Numbered from the stretch's first letter, positions 52,179-61,901 are shown. The stretch: DNA of 64,000 nucleotides from Nonomuraea muscovyensis (GCF_014207745.1 NZ_JACHJB010000001.1:3162001-3226000); one strand, 5' to 3'. Notes: generated from the letters alone by a model not told the origin. Made by a program: numbers and translations.

Positions 52179-54947
52179 TCAGGAACCCAGGAGGGTGTCC
52201 AGGAGGCGAATGGCGCCTTGCTTGTCCAGGGGCTCGTTGCCGTTGCCGCACTTGGGGGACTGGATGCATGAAGGGCAGCCACGTTCGCACTCGCAGGAGG
52301 CGATGGCCTCACGGGTCGCCGTCAGCCAGTCGGACGCGCGGGCGTAGCCGCGTTCCGCGAAGCCGGCCCCGCCCTCGTGGCCGTCGTAAACGAACACGGT
52401 AAGGAGACCCGTATCGGCATGGAGTTCGGTGGAGACGCCGCCGATGTCCCAGCGGTCACAGGTGGCGAAGAGAGGCAGCAGGCCGATGGAGGCGTGCTCG
52501 GCGGCATGGGCGGCCCCGCCCAGGTCGAAGCCCTCGTCGGCCAGGGCGGTCAGCTCCGGTGCCGGGAGCGTCCACCAGACGGCACGGGTGCGCAGGGTGC
52601 GCGGCGGGAGGTCCAAGGGCTCATCGCCCAGCATCTCGCCGGAGTGGAGGCGCCGTTTGAGGTACGAGACGACCTGCCGGGTCACCTCCACCTCACCGAA
52701 GTGCAGTTGCCCGCGGCCGAGGGGCTGCGAGCGGAGGGACTCCAGCACGGAGATCTCCGTCACATCTCTCGCGAACGTGGTGTAGTCGGGCTCGGCGTCG
52801 CTCACCAGGGCGACGCCGGCCTCCAGGTCCAGGGTCTCCACCAGGAAGGTTTCGCCTTGGTGCAGGTACACGGCCCCCGTGTGCACGGTGGTGTGCGCGG
52901 AGGGCTCGTCCACGCTGCCGAGCAGCCGGCCGGTGGCCGATTCGACCACCTGGATGGGTGCGCCGCCCCCGCCCCGGATGTCGGCGAGGTCGGTGGCCCG
53001 TTCGCGGCGGGTCCAGAACCAGCCCGCGGGCCGCCGCCTCAGCAGCCCCTGGGAGACCAGGTCGTCGAGGACGTCCGTCGTGGTGGCGCCGAAGGTGTCG
53101 AGGTCGGCCTCGGTCAGCGGAATCTCCGCGGCGGCCGCGCAGAGGTGGGGGCCCAGCACGTACGGGTTGTCGGGGTCGAGCACGATCGCCTCGACCGGCC
53201 GGCCGAACAGGGCCTCGGGGTGATGGACGAGGTAGGTGTCCAGGGGGTCGTCGCGTGCGATGAGGACGGCCAGCGCGTCCTGACCCTCGCGCCCCGCCCG
53301 GCCCGCCTGCTGCCACAGAGAGGCGCGGGTGCCCGGCCACCCGGCGATCAGCACGGCGTCCAGCCCGGAGACGTCCACGCCGAGTTCGAGGGCGTTCGTG
53401 GTGGCCAGACCCAGGAGAGAGCCTGAGCGGAGCGCCTTTTCGAGCAGGCGGCGGTCTTCCGCGAGGTAGCCGGCGCGGTAGGCGGCGACCTTGTTCGGGA
53501 GATCGGCCCAGCCGTTCGTGCTGGGAGGGCTTGACGCGGAGGAGGTGGCTACGGACGACACCGCGGCGGTGTGGGGTTCACCGGCCTCCGCCCAGGTCTC
53601 CGGAGGTGCCTGCGACCCGTCTGGGAGGAGGGGGTTGTCCAACCGCTGCGGCCCCCGGGGTGTGCCCGCGGTCCTCGATCGCTCGTCCCCGATCCCGGGC
53701 CCTCCTCCCTCGGGCCGGGTGGCCGCAGGCTCGGGCTGCCCGGTCTGGTTCTCGGGTCGGTTGCTCCGGCTCTCCGGTCGCCCGGTCCGGCTCGTCGGCG
53801 GCTCGCTCTCAGGACGCCTGGCCTCGCCCTGAGCGGGTCTGGGGTTGCCTTCGGCCTGCAGGGGCGTGTCAGCGGGCTGGTGCGGCGTTGTGCCCGCCGG
53901 GTGGGGACGACCGTCCGTAGCGGGGGCGGTGTGTGGGCGCGGGTGGCGGGGGGCGTACCGGGTGGACAGGGAGAAGGCGACGTCGGACAGTTTGGCCCGG
54001 GCGGAAAGGGAGACGGTTTCGGCGCCGCGGCGGGAGCGGACGAACGCGAGGGTGCGGACGTCCGCCAGGACGAGGTCGGCGAGCAGGTCCGCGGCCTCGG
54101 CCGTCGCCGTGCGGCGCACCGGAGCCCCCCGCTCGCCCCGTAGCTCCGTCAGGGGAGGCTCCCAGAGGGCGAAGGTGGTCGAACCTCGTGGCGAGGAGTC
54201 CACGGTCACCTCCTCCATCTCCAGCCCCGTCAGTCGCTTCGCGAACGCGCCGGGTTCGCTGGCCGTTGCGGAAGCCAGCACGAAAACCGGCTGCGAGCCG
54301 TACCGGGAGCTGATCCGGCGCAGGCGCCGGAGGATCTGGGCCACGTGGGAGCCGAAGACCCCCCGGTAGCCGTGGCACTCGTCCACCACGACCATGCGCA
54401 GCCGGCGGAGGAACGACGACCACTGAGCGTGACGAGGGAGGATGCCGCGGTGCAGCATGTCGGGGTTCGTCAGGACGTAGTTGGCGTGCTGACGGACCCA
54501 GGTCCGCTCCTCGAAGGGGGTGTCACCGTCGAAGCAGGCGGCACGGAGCTGGGTGATGCGCAGTTCGCGCAGCGCCCGGAGTTGGTCTGCGGCCAGGGCC
54601 TTGGTCGGCGTGAGGTACAACACGGTGCCCCCGTCGAGGCACGAGGTGACCGCCGGTGTGAGGTACGCCAGCGACTTGCCCGAAGCCGTACCCGTCGAGA
54701 TGATCACGTTTCGGCCACGATGTGCCAGGTCAGCCGCCTCGTACTGGTGCGGCCACAGTCCTGTGACGCCTCGGTTCGCCAAGCGCGTAACGAGGAGTTC
54801 GGGTGTCCAGTTCGGCCATCTGGCTTGACCCGCCTGACGTGCAGGAACATGCTCCACATGGGTGACGCGCTCGTGACGTGCGGGAACGCCGAGCAGGTGT
54901 CGGAGGAGTGGACCTGGCCGGTGTGGGGAGGAAGCGGTGGAAGTCAC
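52179..54947 (-). CDS. DEAD/DEAH-box helicase with DUF1998 zinc domain
   Basis: About 922 residues from GTG 54947; GTG 55007 is open too. Walker A is ISTGTASGKSLAY, the DECH box is VVVDECHGYRG, and LVLASATAS and QQAGRAGREGQDALAV are later helicase motifs. The C-terminus holds CECERGCPSCIQSPKCGNGN, the four-Cys DUF1998/MrfA site. Between the two RecA-like lobes there is about 150 residues of P/E/R/T-rich repeats (roughly 340-495). Rv3649 and Bacillus MrfA are relatives; MrfA repairs mitomycin adducts. It is convergent with the pilin genes. Confidence 0.9.
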   Translation of the reverse strand: MTSTASSPHRPGPLLRHLLGVPARHERVTHVEHVPARQAGQARWPNWTPELLVTRLANRGVTGLWPHQYEAADLAHRGRNVIISTGTASGKSLAYLTPAVTSCLDGGTVLYLTPTKALAADQLRALRELRITQLRAACFDGDTPFEERTWVRQHANYVLTNPDMLHRGILPRHAQWSSFLRRLRMVVVDECHGYRGVFGSHVAQILRRLRRISSRYGSQPVFVLASATASEPGAFAKRLTGLEMEEVTVDSSPRGSTTFALWEPPLTELRGERGAPVRRTATAEAADLLADLVLADVRTLAFVRSRRGAETVSLSARAKLSDVAFSLSTRYAPRHPRPHTAPATDGRPHPAGTTPHQPADTPLQAEGNPRPAQGEARRPESEPPTSRTGRPESRSNRPENQTGQPEPAATRPEGGGPGIGDERSRTAGTPRGPQRLDNPLLPDGSQAPPETWAEAGEPHTAAVSSVATSSASSPPSTNGWADLPNKVAAYRAGYLAEDRRLLEKALRSGSLLGLATTNALELGVDVSGLDAVLIAGWPGTRASLWQQAGRAGREGQDALAVLIARDDPLDTYLVHHPEALFGRPVEAIVLDPDNPYVLGPHLCAAAAEIPLTEADLDTFGATTTDVLDDLVSQGLLRRRPAGWFWTRRERATDLADIRGGGGAPIQVVESATGRLLGSVDEPSAHTTVHTGAVYLHQGETFLVETLDLEAGVALVSDAEPDYTTFARDVTEISVLESLRSQPLGRGQLHFGEVEVTRQVVSYLKRRLHSGEMLGDEPLDLPPRTLRTRAVWWTLPAPELTALADEGFDLGGAAHAAEHASIGLLPLFATCDRWDIGGVSTELHADTGLLTVFVYDGHEGGAGFAERGYARASDWLTATREAIASCECERGCPSCIQSPKCGNGNEPLDKQGAIRLLDTLLGS

Positions 54948-55115
54948 TGTTTCCAGTCTGCATCCGTGGGCAAAGTCGCCGGGAATCGTGATTTCGTATA
55001 GACACAAGCCAGACGCATGGTTGAATGCCGCGCGTCAGGGTCGGACGGTCCGGAGTGTGGCTCCGGACAGCCCGACTCATAAGGGTACTTTCGCAGGCGA
55101 GGCGCTGGAGGATCT

Positions 55116-55466
55116 GTGGATCTGAAGTTGGATCACCGCACCGAAGACGGACTCACCATCGTGGAGGTCGAAGGTGAGATCGATGTCTACACCGCGCCTA
55201 GATTGCGTGAGCTCCTCATCGACCTGGTGAACAAGGGTAACTTCCACCTTCTCGTCAACATGGAGAAGGTCGACTTCCTCGACTCGACCGGGCTCGGCGT
55301 CCTGGTCGGGGGGCTCAAGCGGGTTCGTGCCCACGACGGCTCGCTGGAGCTGGTGTGCACGCAGGAGCGCATTCTGAAGATCTTCCGGATCACCGGTCTG
55401 ACCAAGGTCTTCGGGATCTACGCTTCGGTCGACGAAGCCAAGGAAGCTCACGGCAAAGACAAGTAG
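55116..55466 (+). CDS. bldG: STAS-domain anti-anti-sigma factor, BldG-like
   Basis: 116 residues from GTG 55116 (GGAGG upstream). The phosphorylation motif is [12 protein letters not shown] with Ser at position 57, identical in place to S. coelicolor BldG Ser57. BldG needs phosphorylation for differentiation and antibiotic production. The next gene is its anti-sigma partner, with only two bases between, and the helicase is on the other side, which is the streptomycete order. Confidence 0.93.
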   Translation: MDLKLDHRTEDGLTIVEVEGEIDVYTAPRLRELLIDLVNKGNFHLLVNMEKVDFLDSTGLGVLVGGLKRVRAHDGSLELVCTQERILKIFRITGLTKVFGIYASVDEAKEAHGKDK

Positions 55467-55468
55467 TC

Positions 55469-55900
55469 ATGGCTACTGTCGAGCTGACGTTCAGCGCGCT
55501 CCCCGCGCATGTGCGGACCGCCCGGCTGGTGGCGACGGCGATAGCCCGGCGCACCGGCGTGGAGGAGTCATTGCTGGACGAGGTCAGGCTCGCCGTGGGG
55601 GAGGCGTGCTCTCGGGCGGTGGAGGCTCACCGTGCTCACTGCCCGGGTGAGCCCATCCGCATCGAGCTGCGTGACGACTCGGGGCGGTTCGAGGTCACGG
55701 TCAGTGACCTGGCGCCGAGCGACGAGACCATTCAGGAACGACCCCTCGATCTGGGTGTGCTCTCCGACTCGTTCATGTCGGGCTTCGGCATCGCGGTCAT
55801 CGCGGGCCTGGCCGACGACGTCGAGGTCTTCCCCAGCCCCAAGGGCATGCGCATCCGCATGAGCTGGCCCGCCGCGACGAACGGTCATCCGTCCTTCTGA
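55469..55900 (+). CDS. Anti-sigma factor kinase (RsbW/SpoIIAB-like)
   Basis: 143 residues. The N-box of the GHKL fold is EVRLAVGEACSRAVEAH; the usual GFGI lid follows (SGFGIAVIAGLADDVEV), but the D-x-G-x-G ATP segment is weak (VSDLAPSD). It would bind a sigma factor and phosphorylate BldG at Ser57. The gene is 2 bp from bldG. In Streptomyces the counterpart is SCO3548. Confidence 0.85.
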   Translation: MATVELTFSALPAHVRTARLVATAIARRTGVEESLLDEVRLAVGEACSRAVEAHRAHCPGEPIRIELRDDSGRFEVTVSDLAPSDETIQERPLDLGVLSDSFMSGFGIAVIAGLADDVEVFPSPKGMRIRMSWPAATNGHPSF

Positions 55901-56083
55901 GCGCGGGCCGTCTCGCGGTGTTTCCCCCTCCAGGGCGGGGTTCCCGTCCAGCTTGTACGGCAGGCACGGTGCACCCCACCCTCCGCACGTGGCCGGTCTC
56001 CGTCCAGGGGAACGCTCCTCCGGTGGAGACGGCTGCGCGCCGTGACGTGCGCACCGGACCCGTGGCTTCCGCCTGCGCTCACT

Positions 56084-56283
56084 CGTGCCGACTGGTGAGG
56101 TGGCCACCCGTGCCGACTGGTGAGGTGGCCACCCGTGCCGACTGGTGAGGTGGCCACCCGTGCCGACTGGTGAGGTGGCCACCCGTGCTGGCCGGTGAGG
56201 TGGTCACCCGTCCCGGACGGGTCACATGGTCACCCGTCCCGGAAGGTGACATGGCCGACTGTGCCGGAGGGCTTTGTAGGGCT
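56084..56283. repeat. 25-bp tandem repeat, eight copies
   Basis: CGTGCCGACTGGTGAGGTGG plus CCACC occurs at 56084, 56109, 56134 and 56159 almost exactly, then in four degenerate copies at 25-bp steps. Each unit holds the palindrome GGTGGCCACC. Confidence 0.93.
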
Positions 56284-57151
56284 CCGAGGCCGGGCGTGAC
56301 CCGTGCGTCGTGCGGACTGGCCGGGGGCGGATTCGGCGCAATCGGGTGTCTTGCGGGTGCCTGAGGCGTCGTAGGGACTCGTGCGTCCCTGTGGGTAGGC
56401 CCGTGCGTCCTGTGAGTGGCTTGTACGTCTTGCTGAACGCCGTGCGACCTATGAGTGGCCTGTCATCTCGCTGCGTCAGGTTGGCTGGACGTCCTCAGGG
56501 GGATCGTGCGTCCTTGCCGTCCGACACTGGGCAGGAGCGTTCCGGATAACGCCGGCGACCCCGCGGGGAGGTGGCGACGGGGTGCTCGTGGGCTGGTGCG
56601 GCTACGCCGTGTCAGAGGTCGGTGCGACGGTGGCGAGGCGCTCTTGGCCCGAGGACGTTCGCCCGTGCATGATCGTTGCTTCGCGTGCACCGCTCTATGC
56701 CATGCTCCGGGCGTGCTGCTGGACGCCGCCGCTTCCGGCGTGTGCCGTGGTGGTCTCTGGAGATCTTGGGAAGCGGTGTCACCGGGCGGGCTCGTGGTGG
56801 ATCGAGAAAAGCCGCTCGTCTTGGCCGTATTCGCAGCGATCTAGGAATTCCGTCCCCACCGGCCCATTCGTGATGATCCTGAGGGAAACGGTCTGAGGTC
56901 AATGCTGTGGTGCTTCTTGGGGAACGGGTAAGGCCGCATTCCCGAGCGGCTTTTGCGGGTTGAGGAAGATCGCTTTTCGGGTGCGCTTTTGGCGGGGTGC
57001 GGGAGCGTACTTCCGAGACGTACCTTCCCGATAGGCGATCAAGATGGTGAGGCCGCTGACGAGAAGCGGGGGTCGAGTGGGACCGGAAGCCGGTGATGGT
57101 TGGGGTGAACCGCGGAGGCGTGGCCCAGGACGAGGTAGGGGCTGGTCAATA

Positions 57152-57171
57152 GGGATGGGACGGGGTAGGGG
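57152..57171 (+). other. Canonical G-quadruplex motif
   Basis: GGGATGGGACGGGGTAGGGG has four runs of three or more G with two-base loops, inside a strongly G-rich plus strand (57000-57570). Confidence 0.8.
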
Positions 57172-57880
57172 CCGGGCAGTTGGGGCCTCTGGCGGGACGG
57201 GCATGGTGAGGTAGCCAGGGATCAGTGCCACGATTCATGGCAGAGTGGTCGCGGTCAGGCCGTGTACGGGGCGTCGAGGCGGCCTGTCCGGCTTGGGGGC
57301 GGGGCGTACCGCAGGTCCGGAGCTGGTTCCGGTGTGGGGTGCGTACTTCAGGCGATGGGTCGGTTCGGGGCGTGGGTGTGCTCCCTGGCGGGCTGGGGCC
57401 GGCTCGGGTGGGGGTGCAGGCGGTGGCTGGGGCCGGCTTGTGCGGGTGGTGCGGGCGGGAACGCGCTGCGTGTCGGTCCGGGGTGTGGCGGGATGGGTCG
57501 TGCGGGGGTTCGGGGCGGGGGTACAGCGTCGAGACGCGCCGTTCCTGGGGTGGGAGTGGGCTGGGTGACTCCAGGGATGAACGGGTTTCGGGCGTGTCGT
57601 TATTGAGGGTTGTCATGGCCGTAAACCGGGGGAAATATCTCTTGTCAGAGCCCAAATCCCCTCGCTGCCCGGGGATTACTGGACGCACGCACAATTAGGC
57701 GGCTGCAGAGCCTTCATATCCGGGCAGACGCTGCGTAGACTCCCGGCACCGGCCAAGGTGATCCGGAGCGACTACGGACTCAACCGGAAGCGGCACCCAC
57801 AACCCGGATGGTGCCGCACCGCCCGCCGGTGTTCGCGGCACCGCCCGGGCAGGACGACCGGTCTTGCCGAGGAGAAACCG

Positions 57881-60163
57881 ATGATCAGGCACGTGCTGGC
57901 ACTGGAGCCAGCGTCCAATCTGGCCCTGAACGGTAGCAATCTCACCATCGTGATCGTGGTAGCCGCGGTCGCACTGATCGCCCTGGCCGTCGCCGGCGGC
58001 CTGGTGCGCGAGGTGTTGCGCGCCGACCAGGGCACTGAGCGCATGCAGAACATCGCCCGCGCCGTGCAGGAAGGCGCCGCAGCGTATCTGACGCGGCAGT
58101 TCCGCACGTTGGCGATCTTCGTCGTCGTGATCCCCTTCCTGCTGTTGTTGCTGCCGGGCGCGATGGACGTCCGCATCGGCCGCTCGATCTTCTTCGTGGT
58201 CGGTGCGGTGTTCTCCGCGCTGACCGGCTTCATCGGCATGTGGCTGGCCGTGCGCGGAAATGTCCGCGTCGCCGCCGCGGCCCGCGAGTCGGGCGAGAAG
58301 CGCGCCATGCGCATCGCCTTCCGCACCGGTGGCGTGGCCGGCATGGTCACGGTGGGTCTCGGCCTGCTGGGCGCGGCCGTCGTCGTCCTCCTCTACCAGG
58401 GCGACGCGCCGGGCGTTCTTGAGGGCTTCGGCTTCGGCGCGGCGCTGCTCGCGATGTTCATGCGTGTTGGTGGCGGCATCTTCACCAAGGCGGCCGACGT
58501 CGGCGCCGACCTCGTCGGCAAGGTCGAGCAGGGCATCCCCGAGGACGACCCACGCAACGCGGCGACCATCGCCGACAACGTGGGCGACAACGTCGGAGAC
58601 TGTGCGGGCATGGCCGCCGACCTGTTCGAGTCGTACGCGGTCATGCTGGTGGCGAGCCTCATCCTGGGCAAGGTGGCCTTCGGCGAGCAGGGTCTGATCT
58701 TCCCGCTCATCGTTCCGATGATCGGCGTGCTCACGGCGATCATCGGCATCTTCATCACCGGGATGCGCGACCGCGACCGCAGCGGCATGGCCGCCATCAA
58801 CCGCAGCTTCTTCATCTCCGCCGCGATCTCCGCGATCCTCGTCGCCGCCGCGACGTTCTGGTACCTGCCGAGCAGCTTCAGCGGCCTGACCGGGGCGAGC
58901 GTGCAGTCCGACGCCGACCCGCGGATCATCGCCCTCGGCGCCGTGCTCATCGGCCTGGTCCTGGCCAGTGCCATCCAGCTGCTGACCGGCTACTTCACCG
59001 AGACGAACCGCCGCCCGGTCCGCGAGATCGGCGAGAGCTCGGCCACCGGCCCGGCGACCGTCATCCTGGCCGGCATCAGTGTCGGTCTGGAGTCGGCCGT
59101 CTACACGGCGCTCATCCTCGCGGGCGCCGTCTACGGGGCGTTCCTGCTGGGATTCGGCAACGTGACGATCGCGCTGTTCGCGGTGGCGCTGGCGGGCACC
59201 GGCCTGCTCACCACGGTGGGCGTCATCGTCTCCATGGACACCTTCGGCCCCGTCTCCGACAACGCGCAGGGCATCGCCGAGATGTCCGGCGACGTCGAGG
59301 GCGAGGGCGCCCGGGTGCTGACCAGCCTCGACGCCGTCGGCAACACGACGAAGGCCATCACCAAGGGCATCGCGATCGCCACGGCCGTGCTCGCGGCGAC
59401 CGCGCTGTTCGGGGCGTTCCGGACTGCCGTGGAGAGCGAGCTGGCGCAGGCGTCGACGTTCAGTCTCAGCATCGACCAGCCGAACGTGCTGGTCGGCCTG
59501 ATCATCGGCGCCGCGGTGGTGTTCCTGTTCGCCGGTCTGGCGATCATGGCGGTCGGACGGGCCGCGATGCGGGTCGTGTTCGAGGTGCGCGACCAGTTCC
59601 GCAACAACCCGGGCATCATGGACGGCTCGGTCAAGCCGGAGTACGGGCGCGTCGTCGACATCTGCACTCGCGACTCGCTTCGCGAGCTGGCCACGCCGGG
59701 CCTGCTGGCCGTCATGACGCCGATCGCGGTCGGTTTCGCCTTCGGGTACGCCCCGCTGGGCGCGTTCCTGGCCGGCGCGATCGCGTGCGGCACGCTGATG
59801 GCGGTGTTCCTGGCGAACTCCGGTGGCGCCTGGGACAACGCGAAGAAGCTGGTCGAGGACGGCCACCATGGCGGCAAGGGCTCCGAGGCCCACGCCGCGA
59901 CCGTCATCGGCGACACCGTCGGCGACCCGTTCAAGGACACCGCCGGTCCGGCCATCAACCCGCTGATCAAGGTGATGAACCTGGTCGCGCTGCTGGTGGC
60001 GCCCGCGGTGGTGCTCTACGCGGACAACGTCGCGCTGCGTGTCGGCATCACGGTCGTCGCCACGGCCGTGGTGGTGGGGGCGATCATCGTCTCCAAGCGC
60101 CGCTCGGCCACCACCACACCCGCCAACGACAAGAAGCGCGAGCAGACGCCGGTCGCGTCGTAG
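57881..60163 (+). CDS. hppA: Membrane-bound pyrophosphate-energised proton pump
   Basis: 760 residues from ATG 57881 (GGAG upstream). About 16 membrane helices. The substrate motif is DVGADLVGKVEQGIPEDDPR, with DNVGDNVGDCAGMAAD and the late GDTVGDPFKDTAGPAIN. GNTTKAITKG with Lys at the diagnostic position points to the K+-independent, H+-pumping subtype. It hydrolyses PPi and pumps protons outward. It follows the BldG pair, as in Streptomyces (SCO3547), though separated by the 2-kb repeat-bearing gap. Confidence 0.94.
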   Translation: MIRHVLALEPASNLALNGSNLTIVIVVAAVALIALAVAGGLVREVLRADQGTERMQNIARAVQEGAAAYLTRQFRTLAIFVVVIPFLLLLLPGAMDVRIGRSIFFVVGAVFSALTGFIGMWLAVRGNVRVAAAARESGEKRAMRIAFRTGGVAGMVTVGLGLLGAAVVVLLYQGDAPGVLEGFGFGAALLAMFMRVGGGIFTKAADVGADLVGKVEQGIPEDDPRNAATIADNVGDNVGDCAGMAADLFESYAVMLVASLILGKVAFGEQGLIFPLIVPMIGVLTAIIGIFITGMRDRDRSGMAAINRSFFISAAISAILVAAATFWYLPSSFSGLTGASVQSDADPRIIALGAVLIGLVLASAIQLLTGYFTETNRRPVREIGESSATGPATVILAGISVGLESAVYTALILAGAVYGAFLLGFGNVTIALFAVALAGTGLLTTVGVIVSMDTFGPVSDNAQGIAEMSGDVEGEGARVLTSLDAVGNTTKAITKGIAIATAVLAATALFGAFRTAVESELAQASTFSLSIDQPNVLVGLIIGAAVVFLFAGLAIMAVGRAAMRVVFEVRDQFRNNPGIMDGSVKPEYGRVVDICTRDSLRELATPGLLAVMTPIAVGFAFGYAPLGAFLAGAIACGTLMAVFLANSGGAWDNAKKLVEDGHHGGKGSEAHAATVIGDTVGDPFKDTAGPAINPLIKVMNLVALLVAPAVVLYADNVALRVGITVVATAVVVGAIIVSKRRSATTTPANDKKREQTPVAS

Positions 60164-60200
60164 ACCGCGGTCACCGGGCACCCCGGTCCGCCCGACCTCG

Positions 60201-60330
60201 CGGTGGCCGGGTCCTGCGGTGGCCGGGTCCTGCGGTGGCCGGGTCCTGCGGTGGCCCGGCCCTGCGATGGTTGGGCCCTGCGAGTGGCCGGGCCCGCGGT
60301 GGCTGGGCTTTGCGGTGGATCGGTCGCACG
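60201..60330. repeat. 16-bp tandem repeat after hppA
   Basis: CGGTGGCCGGGTCCTG recurs exactly at 60201, 60217 and 60233 and then degrades over about five more units. The stretch 60164-60560 has no gene otherwise. Confidence 0.88.
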
Positions 60331-60559
60331 GTCGCTGGGCCCTCGCGGTGGCTCGGGTTCTGTGGTCGCGGGGCTCTGCGGCCGTCGCCGTACGGCGTGA
60401 TCCATCTGCGGGAGCGTTCGTCCCTTCGCCGGGAACACCGGGAGGGGGCGGGCGCTTCCTGCCGTTGCGGGGTGGGCCTGCGGGTCCGTTGACAGTACGG
60501 GCCTACCGCGGCGCCCGCGGGCCCTGGAACGTGGGCCTGGTCGGCGGGTCGCCTGGCCG

Positions 60560-60786
60560 CATCGCGTCAGCGTGTGGCCGTCACGATCGGCCACGACGGC
60601 GACTGCCTGGAGATCGAGGTCACCGACACCGGCGGCACGCGGACGGCCCGGTCGCGGACGGGCAACGGCCGCGTGCTGATCGGGCTGCGCGAGCGGCTCG
60701 CCCTCCACGGCGGTGTCCTGGAGACCTCGCGCACGACCGGCGGCGGCTACCGGCTCAAGGCCCGCGTCCCCTGGAGAACCCCATGA
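60560..60786 (+). pseudogene. Sensor histidine kinase, C-terminal remnant
   Basis: Only the last quarter of a NarL-partner kinase survives: RVAVTIGHDGDCLEIEVTD, then GLRERLALHGGVLET and GGGYRLKARVPW, the end of an HATPase domain. The start, sensor and phosphoacceptor regions are gone. Its stop overlaps the response-regulator ATG (ATGA), the original operon structure. Confidence 0.84.
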
Positions 60787-61222
60787 CTCAGCCGCTACGC
60801 GCCGTCATCGCCGACGACCAGGCGCTGGTGCGCACCGGGTTTCGGATGATCCTCACCGCCGGCGGCATCGACGTGGTGGCCGAGGCCGCCGACGGAGCCG
60901 AGGCGATCGCGGCCGTCCGGCGCACCCGGCCCGACGTCGTGCTCATGGACATCCGGATGCCCCGGACGGACGGCCCACCCGGCGGATCGTGGCCGGCCCG
61001 CACCGGGATCTGTCCGAGCTGACACCGCGCGAGCTGGAGGTGCTGCGCCTGCTCGCGACCGGCCACAGCAACGCCGAACTCGCCGACCGGTTGTCCCTCA
61101 GCGCGACGACGGTGAAGACGCATGTCGCCCGCATCCTGTCCGAACTGGGCCGGCGCGACCGCGTCCAGGCCGTCGTCATCGCCTACGAGACCGGACTGGT
61201 CACCCCCGGTCGTCCGACATGA
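60783..61222 (+). pseudogene. NarL-family response regulator with an internal deletion
   Basis: The receiver starts normally (LRAVIADDQALVRTGFRMIL, phosphoacceptor Asp in VVLMDIRMPRTDG), then jumps near 60970-61000 in another frame to the LuxR-type domain (LSELTPRELEVLRLLATGHS, SATTVKTHVARILSELGRRD). About 90 residues that should join them, with the receiver's last three strands, are missing. With the truncated kinase it marks a dead two-component system. Confidence 0.85.
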
Positions 61223-61282
61223 CCTCCGGGGATCACCCGGGGTTGGGCGAGGACCCCGGGGGGCCGGTGGGAAACTGTTCGG

Positions 61283-61396
61283 ATGAACGACAAGCGGCCC
61301 ACCGGAGGAAAGGCGCTGGCCTACATCCTGCTGGCGATGCTGGGCATCCTGGCGGTCATCATCGGGCTGGCCATGTGGGCATCGAGAGGGATGTGA
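61283..61396 (+). CDS. 37-residue single-span membrane protein
   Basis: MNDKRPTGGKALAYILLAML opens a protein with one membrane helix (about 11-32) and a short basic start. Its TGA overlaps the next GTG. No known family recognised. It may anchor or help the phosphatase it is coupled to. Confidence 0.58.
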   Translation: MNDKRPTGGKALAYILLAMLGILAVIIGLAMWASRGM

Positions 61397-61869
61397 CCGG
61401 CTTGCGCACACTGATCGTGCTCCGGCATGCCAAGGCCGCTCACGTGCCCGGCCTGGCCGACAGGGAGCGGCCGCTGACCGGGCGGGGAGAGCACGACGCC
61501 GCGCTGGCCGGTGAGCGGATGCGCGCCCTGGGACTGGCTCCCGAGCTGGTGCTGTGCTCGCCCGCCGTGCGCACCCGTCGCACCGCCGAGCTGGCGTTTC
61601 CCGGCCTGGAGCCCAGTTTCGAGCGCGACGTCTACGAGGCGTACCCGGACGAGCTGCTCGAACTGGTCAGGAGGACCGAGCCCGAGCTGCGGACCGTGGT
61701 GCTGTGCGGCCACAATCCGGGCGTGCACGAGCTGGCGATCGGGCTGGCCGGGGGCGACTACGGCTTCCGGCCGGGTTCGTTCGCCGTGATCGAGACCGAC
61801 TCGGAGTGGAGCGACCTGTCCCCGGGCGAGGGGCGTCTCGTCATGCTGTGGGACCCCAAGGCGGACTGA
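61393..61869 (+). CDS. SixA-like histidine phosphatase
   Basis: 158 residues from GTG 61393. The RHAKA motif near the start (IVLRHAKAAHVPG), ERPLTGRGEHDA and GHNPGVHELA identify the histidine phosphatase superfamily, SixA branch, which removes phosphate from phosphohistidine. The actinomycete substrate is unknown. It is coupled to the small membrane protein. Confidence 0.86.
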   Translation: MTGLRTLIVLRHAKAAHVPGLADRERPLTGRGEHDAALAGERMRALGLAPELVLCSPAVRTRRTAELAFPGLEPSFERDVYEAYPDELLELVRRTEPELRTVVLCGHNPGVHELAIGLAGGDYGFRPGSFAVIETDSEWSDLSPGEGRLVMLWDPKAD

Positions 61870-61901
61870 CAGGCAGGACCGGCCGGGGGGTCCCGGGAGG
61901 C

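Larger units (their letters stand above)
55901..57880. other. 2-kb gap between the anti-sigma gene and hppA
   Basis: No gene that I can support. It holds an eight-copy 25-bp tandem array, a G-rich plus-strand stretch with a canonical G-quadruplex motif, and near its end an AT-richer segment (57590-57720) suited to the hppA promoter. The minus-strand frame 57146-57694 is proline-rich and not convincing. Confidence 0.82.

Noticed and set aside
56084..56283. CRISPR array
   Set aside because: The 25-bp units adjoin directly with no spacers and no cas genes are present.
57146..57694. A proline-rich minus-strand frame in the hppA gap
   Set aside because: Low complexity, complementary to a G-rich stretch, no ribosome site or domain.
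57695..60181. An 828-residue minus-strand open frame
   Set aside because: Antisense to hppA; D/R/H/G-rich shadow protein with no domain.
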